Of a stretch of DNA of 9,598 nucleotides, positions 1 through 5,312 are shown one piece after another. Below the pieces are notes generated by a model, which did not search any database, was not told the origin of the DNA, and was given only the letters and a program-made list of their open reading frames with translations. The DNA comes from Patescibacteria group bacterium (GTDB lineage: Bacteria; Patescibacteriota; Patescibacteriia; 2-12-FULL-60-25), in contig JAGOUA010000026.1 of NCBI GenBank assembly GCA_018061485.1, positions 1 to 9,598 on the forward strand, in the 5' to 3' direction. Numbering within the stretch: the stretch's first letter is position 1; each line of letters begins with the position of its first letter. Made by a program: the position numbers and the translations under genes.

Positions 1-1
1 T

Positions 2-523
2 GAGCGCGCGCTGCTCAAAGGGATGCATTTGCTGACGCTCAAGCCCATGCTCTACGTGGTCAATGTGAGTGAATCGCAGATTCAAGATGGTTCATGGAAG
101 GATCGCGTGGCGGGTTTGCAGGGTCTTTTGGTGCCGGTGTGTATCAAGATGGAATCCGAACTTGCGGGACTTGAAGGTCAGGACAAGGCGGATTATTTGG
201 CCTCGGTTGGTCTTGAGCGTTCAGGTCTCGACGAGCTGATTCGCGCGTCCTATACGCTTCTTGGACTCCTCACGTTTTTTACGAGCGGGGCGGATGAGGC
301 ACGTGCGTGGACGGTCAAAGCAGGATCGAAAGCGCCACAAGCCGCGGGGAAGATTCACACAGATTTTGAAAAGAATTTCATTCGCGTGGAAGTGACGCCG
401 TGCCAAGACTATCTTCGTGAAGGGGGAGAAGCAGCGTGTCGCGCAAAAGCGCTGACGCGTGTGGAAGGAAAAGAGTATGTCATGCAGGATGGAGATGTTT
501 GCTACTTTAGAGTAAATGCGTAA
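2..523 (+). CDS. ychF: Ribosome-binding ATPase YchF, C-terminal part (5' end outside window)
   Basis: This is the C-terminal 173 residues of YchF, an OBG-family P-loop protein that in E. coli binds ribosomes and prefers ATP to GTP. The reading frame is open from position 2, before the first ATG at 23, so the gene enters from the left and the nucleotide-binding motifs lie outside the window. Recognisable family blocks are LKPMLYVVNV near the start, then GLERSGLDELI, LLGLLTFFTSG, RAWTVKAGSKAPQAAGKIHTD and EGKEYVMQDGDVCYFRVNA at the end. The last of these blocks form the TGS domain, which closes YchF proteins. The length and ending match the family, with no frameshift. The TAA stop is followed by a strong palindrome rather than a T-rich terminator. 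The cytoplasmic location and translation- or stress-related role are known for the family; nothing here shows them directly. Confidence 0.95.
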   Translation, partial: ERALLKGMHLLTLKPMLYVVNVSESQIQDGSWKDRVAGLQGLLVPVCIKMESELAGLEGQDKADYLASVGLERSGLDELIRASYTLLGLLTFFTSGADEARAWTVKAGSKAPQAAGKIHTDFEKNFIRVEVTPCQDYLREGGEAACRAKALTRVEGKEYVMQDGDVCYFRVNA

Positions 524-526
524 GGC

Positions 527-618
527 CTCAGAATAAGAATTTTGATCATTCTTTCTACCCATCAATCGCCTTTAGGCGATTGATGGGTAATAATACAAAA
601 AAACTCCTTATTCTTGAG
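527..618. repeat. Nested imperfect palindrome between ychF and the deoxyribosyltransferase-like gene
   Basis: The core is a perfect 15-bp inverted repeat, TACCCATCAATCGCC at 556-570 and its complement at 575-589, around a 4-base loop TTTA. An outer pair flanks it: CTCAGAATAAG at 527-537 and CTTATTCTTGAG at 607-618, complementary apart from one bulged base. Neither strand has a T-run directly after the core stem, so it is not a classical intrinsic terminator. It could still block RNA polymerase or protect the ychF mRNA 3' end, or it could be a small palindromic repeat element. No target-site duplication was seen at its edges. Confidence 0.7.
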
Positions 619-652
619 AGAGGTGGCCAGAGGCTCACTTTGAGCAGTTTCT

Positions 653-1066
653 ATGAGAATCTACATAACTGCGCCATTCAAGGGCGGCGACAACAGGCGG
701 GAGATCGAGGAACTGTGCGCGCTGGTTAAGCGTTCTGGTTTTGAAGACTTTTGTTTTATTCGCGATGTGGAGCGGTATCAAAAGATGTTTCACGATGCAC
801 ATGAGCTCATGACGCGCGCCAGAGAAGAGATTGAGCGATGTGATGCGCTCCTTATCGATTTTGATGGTCCAGCGAGCGGTCGTATGATTGAGCTTGGTAT
901 TGCCTACGCGCTACGCAAAAAAGTGGTGCTGATCACCAAGAAGGGGACGTTCGTCAAAGAGACGGTGCGTGGAGTGACGGATGGTGTTATTGAATATGAG
1001 ATGCTCGAAGACATCGTAGATCCGATGAAGCAACTCGTAGAAGCGTGGAAACATCAGCGGGTATAG
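653..1066 (+). CDS. Nucleoside 2-deoxyribosyltransferase-like protein
   Basis: A 137-residue protein of the nucleoside 2-deoxyribosyltransferase superfamily (PF05014 type), which cleaves or exchanges the base of deoxynucleosides or their 5'-monophosphates. The N-terminus MRIYITAPFKGG is the usual first strand and phosphate/sugar loop. The block CDALLIDFDGPASGRMIELGIAYALRKKVV (residues 63-92) holds the conserved Asp region and a Glu (E80) where the family's nucleophile sits. The length is typical of a single-domain member. ATG 653 is the only sensible start, because an in-frame TGA lies at 641-643; no Shine-Dalgarno sequence precedes it. The gene ends just before a strong terminator at 1096-1122. 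A salvage or nucleotide-sanitation role is inferred. The substrate (nucleoside or 5'-monophosphate, as in DNPH1/Rcl) cannot be read from sequence. Confidence 0.8.
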   Translation: MRIYITAPFKGGDNRREIEELCALVKRSGFEDFCFIRDVERYQKMFHDAHELMTRAREEIERCDALLIDFDGPASGRMIELGIAYALRKKVVLITKKGTFVKETVRGVTDGVIEYEMLEDIVDPMKQLVEAWKHQRV

Positions 1067-1095
1067 AGCTTTCGTCTTTGGGGAAGATGTGTCAC

Positions 1096-1122
1096 GGGGT
1101 GTCCTATGGGACACCTCTTTTT
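1096..1122 (+). terminator. Intrinsic terminator overlapping the apparent comEC start
   Basis: A 9-bp GC-rich stem (1096-1104 with 1109-1117, including one G-T pair) closes the 4-base loop TATG and is followed directly by TTTTT at 1118-1122. It lies 30 bases after the deoxyribosyltransferase-like gene and fits as its terminator. The ATG in the loop is the annotated start codon of the downstream comEC-like frame. Confidence 0.8.
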
Positions 1123-2401
1123 GCATTGGCCAACGTTGGCGCTTGTCGCGTTTCATCTTGGTGTTGCTTCAACGCTGTTTCGGCGTGGAATGGGGGTGAT
1201 GGTGGTGTTGTGGCTCTTGACGCACGAGCGTGTTTTTCCTCGCGTGGGATTGGCGTTTGCGTGCTTGGGTATGGTGTGGTCTACGGTACTGCTTCCATCT
1301 GCGTGGAAGCCGCTTTCGTGGCGCGCGTATCGTGTGCAAGCGCAAGAAGCTCGCGTGATGCTGCGTCGATCGTCGCTTGTGTGGGCTGAACGTACGAGCG
1401 CTTTTGTTGAGGGTCGGTTAGAGCTGGGTATCGGTGAGCGAAACGCGGTGTTTGCGAGAGCGTTGCTTTTGGGCGGAAGGTTGCATTCATCCAAAGATGC
1501 AGCACTCGCTCGGCAAGCGGGAGTGAGTCACCTGACGGCGGTATCTGGCGCGAATCTTTTGTTTTTATTGGGGATTTTACGCCTTCCATTTAGTGGCGTG
1601 CGGCGTTGGTGGATGCGTTGGCTGTTAGAGAGCGTGCTCGCTATCGCGTTTGTGGTGGCGACGGGCGGGGCTTCTTCCATGATGCGTGCGGGGGTCATGT
1701 GGCTCTTCGCCGCCAGTGCGCCGTTTATCGGTCGGCGATACACGTTTGGACGAGGACTTGTGATCACGTCATGGATGTTTACCGTGTGGCAGCCGTGGGG
1801 TTGGTGGTTTGATATTGGGCTGCTGCTTTCTTCAGCGGCGTGCGTGGGCCTGCTTCATGCGTCTTATGAGTCGCGAGATCGTGGCGCGCTCGCAACGCTC
1901 TGCATCACGCAGGTGTTGGTGAGTCTTTGGACGATGCTTGTCTCTTGGTGGATCTTTCCTGAATGGACGTGGAATGGTTTGTTGGGGACGCTTCTTCTTT
2001 CGCCCTTTGTGAATGTTCTGCAAGGGCTCACGGTGGTGTGCTTGCTCTTTCCGTTCGAGAGCCTGCAGCATTTTCTTGGGATCTTATTAGATCAAGCGTG
2101 GCGAGTGATGGAGCTGATTGCCGTGTCTGGAGGAGTGTTCGCGCGGCCGTCGTGGCGGTTGTGGCTGATCGCTGGTGTTGGTATCGCGCTCATCTTGCGA
2201 CTTATCCACAAAATTCTGCCATCGTGGGGGTGTTCGATAACGGAATGGTTCGGCAGAACGGCGGGAAAAGCCAGTTTTCCCCTTGGGGTACGCCTGTTTT
2301 GCGTAACGGAATGGCTCGACAGAGACCCTCGTTTGGCGTTCTTTCTGATCGTTTCTATGCTGAGGAGGTCCGCAAGACAGCAGCAGACGAATCACTCGTG
2401 A
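1106..2401 (+). CDS. comEC: ComEC/Rec2-type competence membrane protein, short form
   Basis: A 431-residue polytopic membrane protein with the ComEC/Rec2 competence domain (PF03772 type), the inner-membrane channel that carries single-stranded DNA into the cell during uptake. The diagnostic stretch is ARQAGVSHLTAVSGANLLFLLGIL (residues about 135-158), followed by ATGGASSMMRAGVMWLFAA (about 185-203), another family signature. Hydrophobic, Trp-rich helices continue to about residue 365. Long ComEC proteins also have an N-terminal OB-fold domain and a C-terminal metallo-beta-lactamase nuclease domain. Neither is visible here, so this is the channel module alone. The C-terminus (376-419) contains a 22-residue imperfect tandem duplication. 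ATG 1106 sits inside a terminator hairpin and lacks a ribosome site; TTG 1121 or ATG 1190 are alternative starts that keep the competence domain. The family call is firm; the exact start is not. Confidence 0.88.
   Translation: MGHLFLHWPTLALVAFHLGVASTLFRRGMGVMVVLWLLTHERVFPRVGLAFACLGMVWSTVLLPSAWKPLSWRAYRVQAQEARVMLRRSSLVWAERTSAFVEGRLELGIGERNAVFARALLLGGRLHSSKDAALARQAGVSHLTAVSGANLLFLLGILRLPFSGVRRWWMRWLLESVLAIAFVVATGGASSMMRAGVMWLFAASAPFIGRRYTFGRGLVITSWMFTVWQPWGWWFDIGLLLSSAACVGLLHASYESRDRGALATLCITQVLVSLWTMLVSWWIFPEWTWNGLLGTLLLSPFVNVLQGLTVVCLLFPFESLQHFLGILLDQAWRVMELIAVSGGVFARPSWRLWLIAGVGIALILRLIHKILPSWGCSITEWFGRTAGKASFPLGVRLFCVTEWLDRDPRLAFFLIVSMLRRSARQQQTNHS
2238..2323 (+). repeat. Direct repeat pair flanking a hairpin in the comEC 3' end
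   Basis: TAACGGAATGGTTCGGCAGA (2238-2257) recurs at 2304-2323 with two mismatches. The 66-base offset keeps the reading frame, giving ITEWFGR and VTEWLDR in the protein. Between the copies lies a 7-bp inverted repeat, GGGAAAA at 2263-2269 and TTTTCCC at 2275-2281. It looks like an internal duplication at the end of the channel gene. Confidence 0.6.
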
Positions 2402-2515
2402 GAACTCGGCACGAGATCGATTCGCCCTTCCGGGCTTTGGCTCAGAGGGGAACGAACGCGGATAGAAACAGCATCATGGAATGATGGATGATCGTTAGGG
2501 AATGAGGCGTATGCC

Positions 2516-2614
2516 ATGATTCTCTCCAGAGCGTCTATCATTGGAAGGAGACTTCCTCGTGATGCTCGAAGGCTTGCCAAGGTGGTGATAAGCCTGTTGC
2601 TTGTCGCGCTCTAG
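2516..2614 (+). CDS. Possible 32-residue basic/hydrophobic peptide
   Basis: A very short frame in the 285-base gap between comEC and the M23 gene. It starts at ATG 2516, eight bases after a GAGG that could act as a Shine-Dalgarno sequence (2504-2507), and ends at TAG 2612-2614. The first 22 residues are Arg-rich (seven Arg) and the last ten, VVISLLLVAL, are hydrophobic, resembling a truncated signal or membrane anchor. There is no homology I recognise. It may be a leader peptide, a remnant or chance; the ribosome site and the basic-then-hydrophobic layout are the only support. Confidence 0.22.
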   Translation: MILSRASIIGRRLPRDARRLAKVVISLLLVAL

Positions 2615-2630
2615 GCCAGCGTTCACAACG

Positions 2631-2670
2631 TGTGATGCGCGGAGGATGCCTACGTTCTTCGCGCGTCACA
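2631..2670 (+). promoter_or_regulatory. Leader hairpin just upstream of the M23 lipoprotein gene
   Basis: TGTGATGCGCG (2631-2641) pairs with CGCGCGTCACA (2660-2670) over 11 bp with one G-T pair, leaving an 18-base loop. The stem ends immediately before GAAAGG (2671-2676), the best ribosome-binding candidate for the ATG at 2687. It may be an mRNA leader structure or, as DNA, an operator. No T-run follows, so it is not a terminator. Confidence 0.45.
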
Positions 2671-2686
2671 GAAAGGTCGGTGTCTC

Positions 2687-3979
2687 ATGCGATGGGTAAC
2701 GATCAGTGGTTTTTTGGTGATGGTGTGGTTTTGGCTGGTGTTTGCTTTGGTGCTTCTTCCGGGATGCGCCATGGGAACGGTTGAATCCGTCGAGCCGTTG
2801 GGCGAGGGGGCGTCGGCATGCCTCTTGTCAGAGGCGAAGCACCCCTTGCCTCCGACGTGGGCGCTCGAGACGTATCGTGGCCGTGGATTCTTGGCGGCGG
2901 GCAACCATTTGGGGTGGGACATTGTCGCTCCCGAAGGAACGCCCGTCACGCCCATCGGTTGCGGGATTATTCGTGCCGCTCGTTCGGCGCAGGGGTATGG
3001 AACGTGGGTCGTGGTGATCGAGCATCGATTGCCGGCTCCGCAAACGTTCCAGAACGGCCTCGGTCAGACGGTTCACACGGATACGATTCTTTCGATTTAT
3101 GGACATCTTCGTCCCACGCCCGAGGCTCAAGGCCGCGGTCGTCGGTTGGTGCTGTCTGTGGGCATGCCGGTGGATGCGCACACGATCATCGGCTACATCG
3201 AGCGTGACGCAGACAACGGTGATGGTGCGGAGCATCTTCATCTGGGCATGCGTTTGCAATCCGCGGCGCAGGCACAGCGCGTAGATCCTTCAGCGTGGTT
3301 TCGTGGATATAACGGCACGCCTTCACAGGCGGGCTGGTTTACGGACCCCGTAGAAGCGCTCACGACGCTCGGCGCCTCGGTTCCGATGCGAGATACGTCG
3401 CCCGTGCCTGGCTCTCCGCCTCCTGTGGTGGACGCGGGGCAGCTCGCCCCTCCGCCGCCGGTGATGGATGCTGGTCGATCTTTGACGCCTCCGCCCCCAC
3501 CCCCGCCTCCCGTGGACGCGGGATCCGTTCCGCTTCTACCGCCTCCGCTGGACGTGCCTCCCGCACCTATTCCGCCTATGCCCGAAGTGCCGGATCTGTA
3601 TCGGTACATGTTTCGGATTCAATCCGAGGTTCGTGTGACGGCGCCGTATCGCTTGCGTAACGTGTGGTGGCAGGCGGTGACGTGTCAGAACACGGGCTCA
3701 ACGACGCCCGCCGTCGCGACCGATGGATGGGTGACATGTGACGCTGGGCAACTCGCCCTCTTCGACGGGTCGTCGTTTGTGCCGGATCATCCCGAGTGGG
3801 GAGATCAGGGGCAGATGGCGACGGTCGGGAACGCGCCTGAACGGTGCACCTATACCCGTGGCGCAGAATGGCGTATCACACGTCTTCGCGATGGTCGTGT
3901 GCTGTATAGCGGTCCCGTGAATGGGCTTCGCTGTATGGCGGTGGGGTCTCAAGACAGGCTGGTTTTCCCGTCTCTCTAG
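2687..3979 (+). CDS. M23-family (LytM-type) peptidase, putative lipoprotein with proline-rich linker
   Basis: A 430-residue envelope protein. Residues 4-24 form a hydrophobic signal ending in LLPGC, so Cys27 is a likely lipidation site, although Pro at -2 is unusual in a lipobox. The M23 domain spans about 60-205. All hallmark residues are present: H74 and D78 (HLGWD), H140 (YGHL), and H183 and H185 (HLH). In LytM-type enzymes these bind zinc and cleave peptidoglycan cross-bridges, so the protein is predicted to be active rather than a degenerate LytM regulator. Residues about 240-302 are a proline-rich linker with three P-rich/DAG units, one containing a run of eight prolines. The last ~125 residues (four Cys at 333, 351, 387 and 416) match no domain I recognise. 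GAAAGG ten bases upstream supports ATG 2687, the only ATG after the in-frame stop. Expected roles are wall remodelling or attack on neighbouring cells. Confidence 0.85.
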   Translation: MRWVTISGFLVMVWFWLVFALVLLPGCAMGTVESVEPLGEGASACLLSEAKHPLPPTWALETYRGRGFLAAGNHLGWDIVAPEGTPVTPIGCGIIRAARSAQGYGTWVVVIEHRLPAPQTFQNGLGQTVHTDTILSIYGHLRPTPEAQGRGRRLVLSVGMPVDAHTIIGYIERDADNGDGAEHLHLGMRLQSAAQAQRVDPSAWFRGYNGTPSQAGWFTDPVEALTTLGASVPMRDTSPVPGSPPPVVDAGQLAPPPPVMDAGRSLTPPPPPPPPVDAGSVPLLPPPLDVPPAPIPPMPEVPDLYRYMFRIQSEVRVTAPYRLRNVWWQAVTCQNTGSTTPAVATDGWVTCDAGQLALFDGSSFVPDHPEWGDQGQMATVGNAPERCTYTRGAEWRITRLRDGRVLYSGPVNGLRCMAVGSQDRLVFPSL

Positions 3980-4000
3980 ATGCGTTCACCCTTCTTGCTG

Positions 4001-4025
4001 GCCCCGTGTTCTCGCGGGGCTTTTT
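4001..4025 (+). terminator. Intrinsic terminator after the M23 gene
   Basis: GCCCCGTG (4001-4008) pairs with CGCGGGGC (4013-4020), an 8-bp stem with one G-T pair and loop TTCT, followed by TTTTT at 4021-4025. It lies 21 bases after the stop codon and separates the M23 gene from recA. Confidence 0.92.
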
Positions 4026-4080
4026 CTCAGCGGGCAAGCAGGCCACCAAGCAGTGGCGTCACTCACCCTTGACGGCAAGC

Positions 4081-4109
4081 TCGTCATTTGGCGGTGTGCA
4101 TGTTATGGT
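4081..4109 (+). promoter_or_regulatory. Candidate recA promoter
   Basis: TCGTCA (4081-4086, four of six matches to the -35 consensus) lies 17 bases before TATGGT (4104-4109, four of six matches to -10). TG at 4101-4102 makes an extended -10. Transcription would begin near 4116, leaving a leader of about 24 bases. The elements are individually weak; their spacing and position are the support. Confidence 0.4.
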
Positions 4110-4115
4110 TAAATA

Positions 4116-4130
4116 GAACATAAATAGAAC
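4116..4130 (+). promoter_or_regulatory. Putative SOS (LexA-type) operator, direct repeat GAAC-N7-GAAC
   Basis: GAAC at 4116-4119 and GAAC at 4127-4130 are separated by exactly seven bases, inside a larger 10-base direct repeat AAATAGAACA (4111-4120 and 4122-4131). This equals the GTTC-N7-GTTC box bound by LexA in Alphaproteobacteria, on the other strand. It overlaps the predicted recA transcription start, where a repressor would act, and lies ten bases before the start codon. No lexA gene is in the window, so the regulator is inferred. Confidence 0.5.
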
Positions 4131-4139
4131 ACATATCCT

Positions 4140-5234
4140 ATGTCCAAAAAACAGACAGAAGAACAAGAGGGTCGTAAACAAGCGGTACAGTTTGCGATGG
4201 ATCAGATCCAAGAAAAGTTTGGCGATGGTTCGATTATGCGTTTGGGTGATGCGCGAAAAATGCAGATTGAATCTATTCCCACAGGCTGCTTGTCGTTGGA
4301 CTTGGCACTTGGGGTGTTTGGTGTACCAAAAGGGCGTATCATTGAGGTCTACGGCCCAGAATCTTCCGGAAAAACGACACTTGCCTTGCATATTGTGGCG
4401 GAAGCACAAAAAAAGGGAGGTGTCTGCGCGATTGTCGACGCGGAACACGCACTCGATCCAGACTATGCGCGGAAAATCGGTGTAGACATCAAGCAGGTGC
4501 TCATCTCTCAGCCAGATACGGGTGAACAAGCGCTGGATATCGTTGAGACGTTAGTCCGTTCGAACGCGATCGACGTGATCGTGGTGGACTCGGTGGCAGC
4601 TCTTACACCAAAGGCCGAAATTGAAGGCGAAATGGGTGATCAGCACATGGGCCTTCAAGCGCGTCTTATGAGCCAAGCTCTGCGCAAACTCACGAGCATT
4701 ATCTCGCGGTCAAATGTTATCGTGGTGTTTATCAACCAGATTCGTCAAAAGATCGGTGTCGTATTTGGCAATCCAGAAACCACCACGGGCGGAAATGCGC
4801 TTAAGTTCTACTCCTCTGTACGTATCGAAGTTCGTCGTTCTGCGCAAATCAAGATGGGGGAGAAGATTATCGGTAACAGGACGAAGGTAAAGATCGTTAA
4901 AAACAAAGTAGCCGCACCGTTTCGTACCTGTGAGTTCGATATTATGTATAACGAAGGGATCTCGGTTGCGGGAGATATGTTGGATGTGGGTGTGGAGCTT
5001 GGAGTAGTGCAAAAGTCCGGCAACTCGTATGCGTTCCAGCAAGAAAAATTAGGAGTTGGTCGCGAAAACGCCAAGCTGTTTCTCAAAGAGCGTCCGGAAC
5101 TGCTCAAAAAGATTCGTGAAAGCTGCGTGGAGACATGGCAAGAGCGCGAGCGTGCTGATCCAAAAACAAACGTTTCTAAAGGCGCTCCTCGCGATGAGTC
5201 TGACGCTGAAGAAGAAGAGTTGCCAGCAGAATAA
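4140..5234 (+). CDS. recA: Recombinase RecA
   Basis: A 364-residue RecA, the ATP-dependent strand-exchange protein of homologous recombination and SOS co-protease. Visible motifs are Walker A GPESSGKTT (72-80), DAEHALDP (100-107) with the catalytic Glu at 102, Walker B VIVVDSVAALTPKAEIEGEMGD (about 146-167), and the DNA-binding loop region INQIRQKIGVVFGNPETTTGGNALKF (198-223). The NKVAAPFRTCEFDI block and a Glu/Asp-rich tail (DAEEEELPAE) complete the family layout. Length and motifs are those of an intact protein. No Shine-Dalgarno sequence precedes ATG 4140, and the leader is short. A likely SOS-type operator lies just upstream. The gene is followed after 78 bases by ftsK, which has its own promoter. 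Together with the nearby ComEC it could process incoming DNA. Confidence 0.98.
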   Translation: MSKKQTEEQEGRKQAVQFAMDQIQEKFGDGSIMRLGDARKMQIESIPTGCLSLDLALGVFGVPKGRIIEVYGPESSGKTTLALHIVAEAQKKGGVCAIVDAEHALDPDYARKIGVDIKQVLISQPDTGEQALDIVETLVRSNAIDVIVVDSVAALTPKAEIEGEMGDQHMGLQARLMSQALRKLTSIISRSNVIVVFINQIRQKIGVVFGNPETTTGGNALKFYSSVRIEVRRSAQIKMGEKIIGNRTKVKIVKNKVAAPFRTCEFDIMYNEGISVAGDMLDVGVELGVVQKSGNSYAFQQEKLGVGRENAKLFLKERPELLKKIRESCVETWQERERADPKTNVSKGAPRDESDAEEEELPAE

Positions 5235-5266
5235 GACGCGAGAGCGAGACACGAGAAAGAGTTCCG

Positions 5267-5295
5267 TTCTCATAGCACTCAAAAAGCGGTATACT
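5267..5295 (+). promoter_or_regulatory. Promoter of ftsK
   Basis: TTCTCA (5267-5272, four of six to -35) and TATACT (5290-5295, five of six to -10) are 17 bases apart. The expected start near 5302 is only about ten bases before the ftsK ATG, so the transcript would be almost leaderless. This agrees with the absence of a Shine-Dalgarno sequence there. Confidence 0.6.
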
Positions 5296-5312
5296 TCGCG
5301 TGAAACCCTCCC

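Noticed and set aside
2424..2438. GCCC-TTCC-GGGC-TTT as terminator of comEC.
   Set aside because: The stem has only four base pairs and the T-run three bases; too weak to claim.
1832..2484. Other long frames overlapping comEC, including a 173-residue plus-strand frame running to 2484.
   Set aside because: They lie within a clear ComEC coding region, show Arg/Ser/Ala-rich shadow composition and have no family motifs.
4100..4121. ATGTT-N12-AACAT inverted repeat as a LexA-type palindrome upstream of recA.
   Set aside because: The arms are only five bases with an atypical spacer, and the right arm is part of the stronger GAAC-N7-GAAC direct repeat.
4059..4529. Minus-strand 156-residue frame across the recA 5' end.
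   Set aside because: It is antisense to unambiguous recA sequence and crosses its promoter; no motif or ribosome site supports it.
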